A stretch of 64,000 nucleotides of DNA from JANSWP01 sp041941305. GTDB taxonomy: Bacteria; Bacteroidota; Bacteroidia; Chitinophagales; Saprospiraceae. Where the stretch lies: the NCBI GenBank assembly GCA_041941305.1, contig JBGTQJ010000003.1, forward strand, positions 186,001 to 250,000, in the 5' to 3' direction. Below, piece by piece: positions 53,902-64,000 of this stretch (positions within the stretch are counted from its first letter, which is position 1; each line of letters starts with the position of its first letter). Both the position numbers and the translations under genes were made by a program. Under the pieces are notes generated by a model, which worked only from the letters and a program-made list of their open reading frames with translations, was not told where the DNA came from and made no database searches.

Positions 53902-56900
53902 TCAATCTAATTTGACAACCCTTTCTATTTTCCTGCGTTGCCCTTCAAAATCCAAACTGATAAAATAAACTCCTGCTGGCAAATCTTTGAAGTCCAATAC
54001 CTTGACAACTGTTTCTTTTGGAAGGTTTTCATCCATCAGAATTTGTCCCAATTCGTTATTCACGGTAATCTTTACTTCAGCGTCTAGGTTTGTTAAGAAT
54101 TCCAAATTTACTTCATCAGTTGTTGGATTAGGATAAATTTGGTAACTGGCTTTTTCATCCGCAAGGTGACGCAGCAATATGGTATCTGAAAAAATCGCCA
54201 CATCTGCCAAATTCAATGCACGGATTCGATAAAAATTATTACCTGTTCGAGGTGCTTCATCTGTAAAGTAGTAAATATCAGAATCTTTGTTAAAGCTAAT
54301 TCTTCCATCCTGTGCTCCAATGTCCACAAAGCTCTTTCCATCAGCAGATCTTTGAATGGTAAATAAATGAGGCTTGGTTACTGCGGTGAATTCCCACATC
54401 AAATTGGATTGCTCATCCACCAATGCTCCCTGGAAATCAATAAAGTATGGATTCAATGGCATGAAGCAACCAATGCAATCCAAAACGGTAATGATTTGGG
54501 TTCCGGTGACAGAATTGCCACAATCATCGCTGGCAGTCCACTCACGAATCAATTCGCAGGTACCTCCACCCATTGGAGGATTGACCGTTTCACTCAACCA
54601 TATCTCAGGATCACCAGTGCATCCATCTGTAGCCGTAACCATTGCAGGATCTGGAATATCTGCACACCAATAAGAAGTATCTGAAGGTACACCCATTAAC
54701 ACAGGGGCAGTAGTGTCAATTACTTCAAAAACCAATTTTAAGGTATCGGCATTTCCGCAATCATCCTCTGCAATCCATTGACAGGTCATTTTTGAAATTA
54801 AGCCTCCATTTGTGCTACAATCTTGCTGGTCAATTTCTTCTTCAAATGTAACGGTTACATCTCCACAATTATCAGCAACTATCACATCATCTTCTCCAAG
54901 GAACCAGAAGTTTTCACAATCAATAATTAAAGTGTCGCAATTTTGTGCTCCATTGATCATCGGATGATTTGGAGTGATGGTAGGTGCAGTTGTATCTGTA
55001 ATGATGATAGTGACTTTTAGGGTATCTGCATTGCCACAGGCATCCTGAGCATACCAGGTGTAAGTATTGGTTTCTTTAATACCATTAACTACACAATCTC
55101 CCGGAACTGAGTGGACTTCAAAATCCACATTCGGAGCAGCATCGCAATTGTCTGTGGCTATTACTGAATGAGTACCCAATGAGTCTAAACTACTGCATTC
55201 CAAGGTAATGGTATCGCAATTGGAAAGACCATTTAGAGTTGGAGAATTGAATTCCAACTCTGGATTAGTGGTGTCTACCAAAGTTATATTTTGCGAACAA
55301 GTCGCTTCATTGCCACAATCATCCGTCCCTGTCCATGTTCTTGCGACTAACCAGGTGCAATCGTCCACCGAAGTTGTATCATCTACAAAAGTGAAAGGCA
55401 TATTGGAGGTGCAATTATCAGTTCCAAAAGGAATCCCAGTTACTGAGGGCGGAATAGGAGAACTGCATTCCAGTGTAGTGTCTGCTGGGCAGGTAATTGT
55501 TGGTACCGTTAAATCAGTAATTGTAATGACCTGAACGCAAATCGCTTCATTACCACAATCGTCAGTCGCTTTCCAGTTCCTGTTCAATTCGTTGGTGCAG
55601 GCATTCAATACAATCAATTCATCTTCATAGGTCGATTCGACAGTTGGATCACAATTATCGAATGCAAATGGTTCGCCTGTATCACCAGGGTCAGTAGAAC
55701 CGTCACATTCAATCGTCAAAGCCGGGGGACAATTAATAGTAGGCAATCCACTGTCCGTTATAGAAATGATTTGAACACAAGTTTCAGTATTGCCACAATC
55801 ATCAATAGCCGTCCAGGTTCTTTCAATGGTACCTGCACAGCCTGGACCTGTAATTTGCTGGTCGGCATAACTTATTTGAACATCTTGGTCACAGACATCC
55901 CATGCAGTCGCCATTCCAGTCACTGAAGGATCCGTAGGACCATCACAGGGCACAGCAATATCATCTGGGCAGGTGATCTCAGGGGGAGTTTGGTCAGTGA
56001 CTGTAATCATTTGGATACAAGTCGCTTCATTTCCGCAATTATCTGCACCGCCCCAGGTTCGGTTGATGATGTATTCACAATCGGAAACTTGTTGGATGTC
56101 ATCCGTGTAGTAGATCTCCACATCGCTATCACAATTATCTATTGCTGAGGCTTCACCGGTCATCGTTGGGTCAGTAATGTCATCACATTCCAAAACCGTA
56201 TTGCCAGGACATGTAATTTCGGGGACTTGAGAATCTGTAATGGTAATGATTTGTAAACAGGATTTGGTATACCCACAATGATCGGTCACTGTCCAGTTTC
56301 TTTGAATGGCAGTTTCACAATCATTCAAAACAACCGTGTTGTCTTGATATTCCAATGTCAAATTTTGATCGCAGTTGTCGGAGAACAATGGGAATCCAGT
56401 ATCATTGGGATCTGTTGATGCATCACATTCTACAGTTACATCAGGGGCACAACCTATTTCAGGTGCTTCCAAATCCAATACTTTGACTACTTGCAGGCAA
56501 CTTACAGAATTTCCACAGCCATCATCTGCTGCCCAGGTTCTGTAAATATCGTATTCGCATGGACTGAGTTGATCAAGGCTATCTGCAAAAATGATATTTG
56601 GGCTGCCACAATTATCAATGGCTGTAGCTTCTCCAGTAGATCCAGGATCAGTACTCTCCTCGCAATTGATGGTGATATAGGCTGGACAAACCATCGAGGG
56701 GCTTTCATTATCTGTCAAAGTGATTAATTGTACACAGGAAGTGGTGTTTCCACAAGCATCTGTCACACTCCAGGTCCTGCTCAACAATTGATTACAATCA
56801 TCGCCTGTAGTTTGATCATCGTATTGTAAATCCAGCCCAATATCACAATTATCATCCCCTGTTGGCAGTCCTGTAACTACAGGGCTGAAGTCGGAAGAAC

Positions 56901-59900
56901 AACTGACTGTCACATCTCCTGGACATGAAATCTCAGGTTCAGATGTATCTGTAACTGTGATAAATTGTACACATGGACTGATATTTCCACAATCATCTTC
57001 GGCGCTCCAGGTTCTTTGAATCAATGTTTGACAGGAATCCTGACTAACTACCTCGTCGTTATACCAAATTTCGAGTTGTGCGTCACAATTATCGAAGGCA
57101 AATGGTTCGCCAGTTTGAGTTGTGTCAACAGCTACATCACAATTGACTGACACATCTGGAGGGCAATTGTTTACTGGTGGTGTAGAATCAACGATTAATA
57201 ATATTTGGGTACAAGTGGTAATGTTCCCGCAATTATCAATAGCCGACCATTCACGATTAATTTGAGTTTCGCAGGCGTTTAGGATAATCATTTCATCTTG
57301 CCAGGAAAGCGAAATATCTGCATCACAATTGTCTGTTACCGTTGGAAAACCCTGTGAATACGGACTTGGATCCAAATTACACTCAATGGTCACTTCACCC
57401 GGACAAAACAGTTCTGGATTTTCATCATCATCAACAGTAATAGTTTGTGCACATGTAGTTTGATTGCCACAATCATCAATTGCGGTCCATAACCTTCCCA
57501 GAATCAGTGAACAATCATCTACAAAAAGGGTATCGTCTGAATAATTTACGGTTATATGGAAATCGCAATTATCAGTGGTCGTATCAAAACCTGTAATCGA
57601 TGGATCAGTCGATTGGGTACATTCTATTGTAATATCCTCAGGACAAATCAATTCTGGTTGGGTGCTATCTGTAATGGTAATTATTTGTTCACAGGAGGTT
57701 ACATTATTACAATTATCTGAAGCCATCCAAAATCTGGTTATTATGGATTCACAATCAGATAATTGAACGACATTATCCATGAAAGTAATTTCCAGATCAG
57801 CATCGCAAATATCTGAGGCTGTCATCATACCAGTAGAGTCAGGCGCTATCGATGTATTGCATTCTACTGTAATATCAGCTGGACATTCCACATTTGGCTC
57901 TCCACTGTCAGTCAGTGTGATAAATTGCTGGCAATCGCTTACATTTCCACAGTTATCCATTGCTGACCAAACCCGACGGATGATGGTTGTACATCCATCC
58001 TGCGCAGTGATAGAATCCTGGTAAGTTAAATCCAAAAATTGATCGCAATTGTCAAAAACGACAGGCTCGCCTACATCTCCGGGTTCTGAGCTCTGATCAC
58101 ATTGAATTGTCACATTTTGAGGACATTGATTGATAGGGGGAGAAGTATCCGTTACAGTTATCACCTGCATACAGGAATCTACATTACCGCAATTGTCGAT
58201 TGCCTTCCAGGTTCGGTAGTGAATCCGTGTACAAGAATCAGGTTCTTCTACCTCATCAAACCAACTAATGACCAAGTCCTGATCACAATTATCTGTACCA
58301 GTTGCAAATCCCAATGTATATGGACTTGCATCTGTCGCACATTCAATAGTCAAATCGTCAGGGCAGGTGATTTCAGGGGTGGTTGTATCTGAAATGGTGA
58401 TGACTTGACTACAATCAGCAGTATTTGCACAATTGTCCTCCACTGTAAATGTTCTGGTAAAAATATGCGTACAGGGGTCCTGGAAGTTGGTTTCATTTAC
58501 AAAAGTGACGACCAAACTGGTATCGCAATTATCCGAAACAGTAGGTTCACCAGAGACAGTTGGGTCTATACCTGCGTCACATTCAATGGTCATATCTGCC
58601 GGACACGTTATTTCAGGAAGGGTGGTATCTGTCACTTTTATTTGTTGAATACAATTGAGCACATTGCCACAATTGTCTGTAGCTGTCCATGTTCGGTTGA
58701 TAACCGTTTCGCAATCATTGAAAGGCTGTGCTTCATCCTCAAAAGTGATGACTAAATCCAAATCGCAATTATCTGCTCCCATGGCACTGCCCGTTACAGA
58801 TGGGTCGTAGGTGGTATTGCACTCAACGACCACATCTTCAGGGCAAATTATCTCGGGTTCAGTAGAATCGGTCAAAGTAATTTTTTGAACACAGTCTCCT
58901 TCATTTCCACAATTGTCCACAGCTTTCCAGGTTCTTTCGACGATGGTCTCACAATCTGAAGGGTTGGTGATGACATCATCAAAGGAAATGTCGAGCTGTG
59001 CATCGCAATTGTCAAAAGCAAAGGGTTCGCCTGTATTCGCCACGTTTGTGGAGTCTGTACACTCTATTGTAATGTCCTGTGGACAAAGAACGGTGGGTAG
59101 GGTAGTGTCTAATTTCGTAATAGTTTGTACACAGGAGGATTCGTTTGCGCAATCATCCGAAGTTGTCCAGGTTCTTGTGACGATTGTTTCGCATTCATTC
59201 GGGAATGAAATTTCATCATTGTAAGTGGTCGTCAAAAGGGTATCGCAATTATCTATAATGGAAGGATTTCCTGTAATGCTGGGTTCATGGGGCGCGTCAC
59301 ATTCCACTATGGTATCATCAGGGCAGCTAATTATTGGCGGGGTCATATCAATCAAAGTAATGATTTGTTCGCATGTAGTAGAAATTCCGCAATTGTCTTC
59401 AGCGATCCATGTTCTTGTAATATAGCTTTCGCACTCTGAAACTTCCGTCAATTTGTCCTGGAAAGAAAAGATCAAGTCCAAATCGCAATTATCATTACCC
59501 GTTGGATTTCCAGTGTTTGAAGGATCTAAGGAAGCGTCACAATCGATAGTTAGGTCAGTAGGGCAAATGATCTCAGGAGCGGAAAGATCCGTCACCATAA
59601 CGATTTGTACACAGGTTGCGGTTAATCCACAATTATTCGTCGCTAGCCATGTTCGAGTTATTTGATAGGTACATGGATCAAAAGTGGTAACTTCATCAGA
59701 ATTAGAGATTTGGACATCTGGGTCACAATTATCAGTAGCTGTCGCTTCACCTGTAAAAGCTGGATCACTACTATCTGTACATTCTAAAACAACATCGTCT
59801 GGGCAGGAAATGATTGGTTCAGAGGAATCTGAAATGGTAATTAGTTGCTCGCAGGTGGCTTGATTTCCACAATCATCCTCCGCGGTCCAGGTTCTGGTCA

Positions 59901-62430
59901 CAACAGTTTCGCAATCACTGTTTGTATTGCTGACATCTTCATAAGTGACCGAAATAAATTGATCACAATTGTCATTGGCATTGGCATATCCAGTGAAATC
60001 GGGTTCCAAAGAATCGTCGCATTCCACTGTTTTGTCATCAGGACATCCTATTATGGGAGGTGTGAAATCTGAAATGGTGATGATTTGATTGCACTGCCCC
60101 AAGTTTCCACAATTATCAGTCGAGAACCAGGTTCTCGTGATAATGGTTGTACAGGGGCCAGTTTCTACTGCATCTTCGTACCATACGGTTAATTCTGGAT
60201 CACAGGAATCATTTGCTACTGCTATCCCAGTATTGTCTGGAGCACTGGATTCATCACACTCAATTGTAAGGTCTGAGGGACATTCAATAACTGGTGGAGT
60301 TGTATCATCCACTTTAATGGATTGGATACATTGGTCTGTATTTCCACAATTGTCTGTTAATGTCCATGTGCGGTCAATCAAATAATCGCAATAAATATTA
60401 AATATGGTCGTATCGTCCGAATAAGTAATGTCCAAATTGAGATCACAATTATCAGTTCCTGATGCGAAACCAGTATCATCTGGATTTGCACCTTCATGGC
60501 ATTCCACAGATGTATTATCCGGGCAGGAGATGCTTGGGGCTGTTAAGTCAAGAATCGTTATGATTTGCAGACATTCTATTTCATTAGCACAATTGTCTTC
60601 TGCATTCCAGGTACGCTCAATTTTTTGTTCACAGTCACTTAGAAAAAGATATTGATCGTTATTAGAGATGGTTACAGTTCCACAAAGATCAGCTGCTGTC
60701 GCTATACCAGTATTTGTTGGATCTGTTGGATCATCACAATCTACGGTTACATCATTTGGACAAGTAATATCTGGAGGTGTTGTATCGACAATTGTGATAA
60801 TTTGTTTGCAGGAATCGACATTTTGGCATTCATCGCTTGCATACCAGGTTCTTTCTAAAATCTCCTCACACGCTGTACTTGAAACTACCACATCAGCGTA
60901 AGTCAATTGGATACTTGAGCAATCATCTGTTGCGGTCGGTTCTCCAGTCACAGATGGGGCAATGGACTCAAAGCATTGAATGACAATGTCATCCGGGCAT
61001 TCAATTTCAGGTGCAGTGGTATCTGTAAAAGTCACCCAAATATCAAAGGTATCTCGATTGCCACAATTGTCTTCGGCTACCCAATAACAATACAATAATT
61101 TTACATAACCGTCATTTGGACAAAAACCATCTTCTATCTCGTCGAACATTTCTACTTTGGGATCGTCGGTACAATTGTCAATTGCCGTCACTGTATTGGG
61201 TACGATCAGTAAATTATCAGAACAATCCATGCTTAAAGTATCTCCGTCATTGGATTCATCAAATAATTCGTGATCTATAACAAAAGTAGGTGCCTCAGTA
61301 TCCACCAAAGTGATAGTCTGCTTAACCGTTTTCATATTTCCACATTCGGAAGTGCCTATCCAGATTCTTTCTATTTTGAAATTACAGCCAGTACCCGAAA
61401 AATTATCTTGGTAGGAAAAAGTCAAATTAGGGTTGGAGCAACAATGATCCTGTCCGCCAGGTTGATCAAAAACCGGAGTTGCATCACAAGCTATGGCTTT
61501 ATCAGAAGGTGTATACCAAAAACTGATACAACTTGGATCTGCACCATTTTCACATCCATCTGGAATGCCGTTATTATTCATATCAATACTATCATGGAAA
61601 CCTTCACAAGCGTCAAAAGCGTCGCACACCCCATCATTGTCTGAATCCTTGTATTCTCCCGAACAATTACAATACTCATCAAACACATCATTCTCTGTGC
61701 AAGCATTGCCATCATCACATGGGGATCCAACTCCTCCAATATTTGGATTGGTATCATCACAATCTTCCCCAGAGCAAATGCCGTCATTGTCTTCATCTAC
61801 ACCTCCACCGCATGGAAATACAGATGAGGTGCAACTATAGGTGATGTTTACAATTTCAGAACCAGGAGAATTTGTGCAATCAGAAGGCTGTAATGTGCAA
61901 TTGGCAAAAGGACCACATGCTGTATTTAGTTCATTTTCAGCATTTTCTACAAAACACAAATCAGGTGTTTCGTTGATGCCATTTGGTTGAAAATGCATTT
62001 CCAAATGAAATAAGTCAGCATTTCCAAAAGCAGGGATTTGATCCATGCAGGATTCTTCCAACACTTGATCCCAGGTGACAACAAAACTATTTGGTCCTGC
62101 ATCCGTGACTTTTGGATTGGTATAAATATTTTGGGAGCCCGTAAAATTGTCGGTTTGTGCCAGCCAATAGGTAGGAGGCACAGTCAATACAATATTCCCA
62201 CTACTTACCGCATTGTTTCCAAAAGCAGCGGCATTGTAATCGAAATACAATTTGCCTTTTCCCAAAGTTAAGGGAGCATCGGTTTCCAGATTCAGATCCA
62301 ATTCATAAGTGCCGGTAGCACCTTGAATTTCCAGATTTTCGTTTTCGTATTGAAGGGTTACATTTTGCCCAAATGAAGGCAAACAGAAAAGTAAGGGGAG
62401 TAAAGCCAGAAGAGTGTAAATTTTGTTCAT
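53902..62430 (-). CDS. Giant T9SS-secreted repeat protein (24 HYR-like units)
   Basis: The 2842-residue protein has a signal peptide (to SFGQ), a cohesin-like N-terminal beta region, and a Ca2+-binding stretch of TSP3/MopE type (DEDNDGICSGEDCDD, DSDNDGVCDAFDACEG). Then come 24 consecutive HYR-like units of about 80 residues (DNA 55270-61017). Each has six Cys in the frame ECP..D..VEC, DNCD, DC, DNCGN, C, and a conserved RTW. Two or three diverged units follow, and the last 75 residues form a type A T9SS sorting domain (YQIYPNPTTDEVNLEF, GVYFISLDF, KIERVVKLD). It would be a rod-like Cys-rich surface adhesin. No frameshift is visible along 8.5 kb. Confidence 0.93.
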   Translation of the reverse strand: MNKIYTLLALLPLLFCLPSFGQNVTLQYENENLEIQGATGTYELDLNLETDAPLTLGKGKLYFDYNAAAFGNNAVSSGNIVLTVPPTYWLAQTDNFTGSQNIYTNPKVTDAGPNSFVVTWDQVLEESCMDQIPAFGNADLFHLEMHFQPNGINETPDLCFVENAENELNTACGPFANCTLQPSDCTNSPGSEIVNITYSCTSSVFPCGGGVDEDNDGICSGEDCDDTNPNIGGVGSPCDDGNACTENDVFDEYCNCSGEYKDSDNDGVCDAFDACEGFHDSIDMNNNGIPDGCENGADPSCISFWYTPSDKAIACDATPVFDQPGGQDHCCSNPNLTFSYQDNFSGTGCNFKIERIWIGTSECGNMKTVKQTITLVDTEAPTFVIDHELFDESNDGDTLSMDCSDNLLIVPNTVTAIDNCTDDPKVEMFDEIEDGFCPNDGYVKLLYCYWVAEDNCGNRDTFDIWVTFTDTTAPEIECPDDIVIQCFESIAPSVTGEPTATDDCSSIQLTYADVVVSSTACEEILERTWYASDECQNVDSCKQIITIVDTTPPDITCPNDVTVDCDDPTDPTNTGIATAADLCGTVTISNNDQYLFLSDCEQKIERTWNAEDNCANEIECLQIITILDLTAPSISCPDNTSVECHEGANPDDTGFASGTDNCDLNLDITYSDDTTIFNIYCDYLIDRTWTLTDNCGNTDQCIQSIKVDDTTPPVIECPSDLTIECDESSAPDNTGIAVANDSCDPELTVWYEDAVETGPCTTIITRTWFSTDNCGNLGQCNQIITISDFTPPIIGCPDDKTVECDDSLEPDFTGYANANDNCDQFISVTYEDVSNTNSDCETVVTRTWTAEDDCGNQATCEQLITISDSSEPIISCPDDVVLECTDSSDPAFTGEATATDNCDPDVQISNSDEVTTFDPCTYQITRTWLATNNCGLTATCVQIVMVTDLSAPEIICPTDLTIDCDASLDPSNTGNPTGNDNCDLDLIFSFQDKLTEVSECESYITRTWIAEDNCGISTTCEQIITLIDMTPPIISCPDDTIVECDAPHEPSITGNPSIIDNCDTLLTTTYNDEISFPNECETIVTRTWTTSDDCANESSCVQTITKLDTTLPTVLCPQDITIECTDSTNVANTGEPFAFDNCDAQLDISFDDVITNPSDCETIVERTWKAVDNCGNEGDCVQKITLTDSTEPEIICPEDVVVECNTTYDPSVTGSAMGADNCDLDLVITFEDEAQPFNDCETVINRTWTATDNCGNVLNCIQQIKVTDTTLPEITCPADMTIECDAGIDPTVSGEPTVSDNCDTSLVVTFVNETNFQDPCTHIFTRTFTVEDNCANTADCSQVITISDTTTPEITCPDDLTIECATDASPYTLGFATGTDNCDQDLVISWFDEVEEPDSCTRIHYRTWKAIDNCGNVDSCMQVITVTDTSPPINQCPQNVTIQCDQSSEPGDVGEPVVFDNCDQFLDLTYQDSITAQDGCTTIIRRVWSAMDNCGNVSDCQQFITLTDSGEPNVECPADITVECNTSIAPDSTGMMTASDICDADLEITFMDNVVQLSDCESIITRFWMASDNCNNVTSCEQIITITDSTQPELICPEDITIECTQSTDPSITGFDTTTDNCDFHITVNYSDDTLFVDDCSLILGRLWTAIDDCGNQTTCAQTITVDDDENPELFCPGEVTIECNLDPSPYSQGFPTVTDNCDADISLSWQDEMIILNACETQINREWSAIDNCGNITTCTQILLIVDSTPPVNNCPPDVSVNCDVAVDTTQTGEPFAFDNCDAQLEIWYNDEVVSQDSCQTLIQRTWSAEDDCGNISPCVQFITVTDTSEPEISCPGDVTVSCSSDFSPVVTGLPTGDDNCDIGLDLQYDDQTTGDDCNQLLSRTWSVTDACGNTTSCVQLITLTDNESPSMVCPAYITINCEESTDPGSTGEATAIDNCGSPNIIFADSLDQLSPCEYDIYRTWAADDGCGNSVSCLQVVKVLDLEAPEIGCAPDVTVECDASTDPNDTGFPLFSDNCDQNLTLEYQDNTVVLNDCETAIQRNWTVTDHCGYTKSCLQIITITDSQVPEITCPGNTVLECDDITDPTMTGEASAIDNCDSDVEIYYTDDIQQVSDCEYIINRTWGGADNCGNEATCIQMITVTDQTPPEITCPDDIAVPCDGPTDPSVTGMATAWDVCDQDVQISYADQQITGPGCAGTIERTWTAIDDCGNTETCVQIISITDSGLPTINCPPALTIECDGSTDPGDTGEPFAFDNCDPTVESTYEDELIVLNACTNELNRNWKATDDCGNEAICVQVITITDLTVPTITCPADTTLECSSPIPPSVTGIPFGTDNCTSNMPFTFVDDTTSVDDCTWLVARTWTGTDDCGNEATCSQNITLVDTTNPELEFNSPTLNGLSNCDTITLECSSLDSLGTHSVIATDNCDAAPNVDFEVHSVPGDCVVNGIKETNTYTWYAQDACGNADTLKVTIIITDTTAPTITPNHPMINGAQNCDTLIIDCENFWFLGEDDVIVADNCGDVTVTFEEEIDQQDCSTNGGLISKMTCQWIAEDDCGNADTLKLVFEVIDTTAPVLMGVPSDTSYWCADIPDPAMVTATDGCTGDPEIWLSETVNPPMGGGTCELIREWTASDDCGNSVTGTQIITVLDCIGCFMPLNPYFIDFQGALVDEQSNLMWEFTAVTKPHLFTIQRSADGKSFVDIGAQDGRISFNKDSDIYYFTDEAPRTGNNFYRIRALNLADVAIFSDTILLRHLADEKASYQIYPNPTTDEVNLEFLTNLDAEVKITVNNELGQILMDENLPKETVVKVLDFKDLPAGVYFISLDFEGQRRKIERVVKLD
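55270..61017 (-). repeat. 24 tandem coding repeats of about 240 bases
   Basis: The units average 79.8 codons (1916 codons in total). They are well diverged at DNA level, so this is not a recently expanded array. The conserved positions are the six Cys, the RTW and the DNCGN motif. They explain the many short + strand open frames in this region. Confidence 0.9.
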
Positions 62431-63172
62431 TGCTTTCTGTGTTTGTTTTTCTTTTTGTGGTTGATTGTGATGAATCGTTCCGGTCCGTAACCGAAATAGT
62501 AATGTCCGCTGGTTGGCAACCAGAGCAACTGTATTTCATCAATTTTGGTGAGACCTAGAGTCCCGCTTAATCAAATGCAGCTTCCAGGATCGGGACTTTG
62601 TAAGAATGGATTTTTCTACTAAATAAGTGAAAAACTGATTTCCGGGTCTTTTTGGTAGAATGCTCAAATGTAATGAAAAAAAAGGTGGACCAGCAGAAAT
62701 TTGATGAAAAAAGCAGGGCTTAACATTTAAAATACGCAAATATCCCACAAAACGCCTACACAAATTTTGAAAATACTTTGGTTGGAAAATATTGACACAA
62801 TTTTTGCATACTATTTGATTATACACTTGTAATTAACTCTAAAAGCCCTAATTCTTAGAGCTTTCTTCCTCCCAATTGCGTTTCTACAAGTGCGTAATTC
62901 AACCCCCCATGTTGAACACGGTTCAGCAAATTTCCCCCTGAAGTCTGGCCTTTTTCAAAAACCTGGAGTTGCATGTGTGTGCGGCATATTTGCCTGTGCA
63001 CCCTCTAGCCTCAATATAGAGCATGCTAGGGTTATCAGGATTTTCGAAAAAGCATGATGGTATGAGTAAACTTAACGTATTCTCCCCGGTCTCCAAGGTA
63101 TCTCGACTTCCCCAGGGAATGACCCTTTTAGTTCCGTTTTACCTAACCAGGAATAATCTATTGGAATATAAT
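62431..63172. other. Divergent spacer between two large surface-protein genes
   Basis: There is no convincing gene in these 740 bases. The strand-minus frame 62539-62826 has odd composition. A near-consensus -7 box (CATATTTG, 62985-62992) could start the right gene, giving a leader of about 170 bases. Several in-frame ATGs (63023, 63062, 63119) precede the chosen start. Confidence 0.5.
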
Positions 63173-64000
63173 ATGTCAATATTGTCCGAAACGCTATATG
63201 GGAAAGCTGGCTTGCGTTTTTTAGCTTCTCTAATGTTGGGGTGCTTTTTGTTTTTCCCAAAAATCATAATGGCGAATGAATATCCTGTCACTATTAAAAT
63301 TGAAGCAAGTTTTGCTCAGGAGGTATTGAATAAAGCCAAAGCAATGGTTTTTGAAATGGTTGCTAAGGACCATTTTATTGTAGGAACCAGTGAATTTCTT
63401 GCTCCCTGTCCTGGTGGCTCTGGAACTATAGGTGGTCAGGTATTTGGCGATTTCAACTATAATGGGAGTGATGACCAGGTTGGATATTTACCAGATATTA
63501 TTGTCAATATTTTTGGTTGTGATGGAGATGGTGACAATCAGTTGATTGGCACCACAACTTCTGATACAGCAGGGCATTATTTCTTTTCAGGATTGGATGA
63601 TGGTACTCAATATCGTTTAGAGTTCATAGTACCCAATCATTTACCATCCTACCAGGAAGCATTTATAGGAGATAATGGAGGGGCGATTCAGTTTATAACA
63701 GCTCCTAGTTGTGATGCACATGCAGCATTTACCCACCCTCAGGATTATTGTGAAGCGGATCCTCCAATGGTGGCAACCTGTTTTGTGAATGGAGACCCGC
63801 TGGCAAATGGAGCCGAGGCTGCCTCAGAAGACGTTTTAGTTGGATTTAATTGGGAAGATAGTGGTACTTCACCTCTTCCAGATCACATTGCAACTGCTGA
63901 AGAATTGGGATCTTGTTATGGTCTGGGTTACCATAGAAGTACCAAAATTGTTTACACCTCTGCCTTCATCAAAAGGCATGTTGGACTGGGGCCATTGGGT
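63173..64000 (+). CDS. SdrD_B-like domain surface protein (3' end outside window)
   Basis: The frame is open from ATG 63173 (other in-frame starts at 63023, 63062 and 63119) to the right edge. A signal peptide (LRFLASLMLGCFLFFPKIIM) ends about residue 33. A Cna-B/SdrD_B-like domain follows (GGQVFGDFNYNGSDDQ, DGDGDNQLIGTTTSDTAGHYFF, YRLEFIVP), with Ca2+-type Asp residues. The last 60 residues (ATAEELGSCYGLGYHRSTKIVYTSAFIKRHVGLGPLG) match the propeller-like region that follows SdrD_B modules in large Bacteroidota surface proteins. It is divergent from the giant HYR protein, so both probably build the cell surface. Confidence 0.8.
   Translation, partial: MSILSETLYGKAGLRFLASLMLGCFLFFPKIIMANEYPVTIKIEASFAQEVLNKAKAMVFEMVAKDHFIVGTSEFLAPCPGGSGTIGGQVFGDFNYNGSDDQVGYLPDIIVNIFGCDGDGDNQLIGTTTSDTAGHYFFSGLDDGTQYRLEFIVPNHLPSYQEAFIGDNGGAIQFITAPSCDAHAAFTHPQDYCEADPPMVATCFVNGDPLANGAEAASEDVLVGFNWEDSGTSPLPDHIATAEELGSCYGLGYHRSTKIVYTSAFIKRHVGLGPLG

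Noticed and set aside
55270..61017. CRISPR-like or satellite array
   Set aside because: The periodicity is about 240 bases, in frame, and the units diverge at DNA level while six Cys stay fixed. It is a protein repeat.
61533..61844. His/Cys-rich + strand frame
   Set aside because: It is the antisense of the Ca2+-binding stretch of the giant protein; composition mirrors the coding strand.
62539..62826. Minus-strand 95-codon frame in the divergent spacer
   Set aside because: No signal, domain or promoter; likely chance.
1..64000. tRNA or rRNA genes
   Set aside because: No cloverleaf-like or rRNA-like segment was recognised by eye; a tRNAscan or Infernal run would be decisive.

Overview
The window looks like a chromosomal piece of a Bacteroidota genome, most likely a Saprospiria/Saprospiraceae-type bacterium, and probably a draft assembly or MAG because a 10-N gap lies at 6566-6575. 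The phylum is supported by type IX secretion (T9SS) tails and a CHU_C gliding-type C-terminal domain, a TonB receptor next to a DUF4249 lipoprotein, GSCFA and 7TMR-type sensor families, acid-rich lipoprotein N-termini, and Bacteroidota -7 promoter boxes (TAnnTTTG) close to several starts. Shine-Dalgarno sites are not obvious, so several starts were moved to the ATG in front of a signal peptide. No rRNA, tRNA, CRISPR array, insertion sequence or prophage was recognised.

Layout. 1-2439: tail of a probable T9SS cargo gene, ruvX, def, GSCFA protein. 2512-6455: a PSD1-type cytochrome/DUF1549-DUF1553 gene with a DUF1501 partner. 6693-11518: thioredoxin-like protein, DinB-like protein, two AraC regulators around a beta-hydroxyacid dehydrogenase. 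11659-14806: S41 peptidase, a truncated DUF2807-like remnant, an esterase. 14887-18616 (minus): tight operon of flavin reductase, DUF2256 zinc-ribbon protein and FeS-type photolyase, then a shortened PDZ protein and folE. 19017-25282: fasciclin lipoprotein, SnoaL-like lipoprotein, polytopic membrane protein, secreted caspase-TPR protein. 25472-30791 (minus): allantoinase and allantoicase, then a His-rich small protein and a TonB receptor. 30882-37551: CHU_C protein, MFS transporter, DUF4249 and TonB receptor. 37927-45765: TPR-like lipoprotein, the str operon rpsL-rpsG-fusA, a sialidase-like protein, a DnaQ-type exonuclease and a membrane protein. 46068-53836: DUF1800 protein, a small membrane protein, a broken hybrid sensor kinase, a PI-PLC-like lipoprotein and a DUF4139-like protein. 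53902-64000: a 2842-residue HYR-like repeat protein with a T9SS tail, divergent from an SdrD_B-type surface protein cut by the window end.

Functional links. DNA repair/light genes sit together (ruvX, photolyase operon, DnaQ exonuclease). allB and alc form a two-step allantoin pathway. Each TonB receptor has a companion small protein on its own strand. The right end is devoted to large secreted Cys-rich or Ig-like proteins.

The most unusual general trait is in the gaps between genes. Many contain long, almost perfect inverted repeats, some built from short tandem words that reappear in reverse complement across a loop (CCAGCA/CTGGTT, GTGTTCAT, AAGTTC, CAGCAT, ACCCC words). Different gaps use different words and some words recur at distant loci. 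A few are ordinary terminators, but most lack a U-tract. Together with the operon of unknown-function DUF2256 and FeS photolyase, this hairpin family is the best candidate here for something not yet described.
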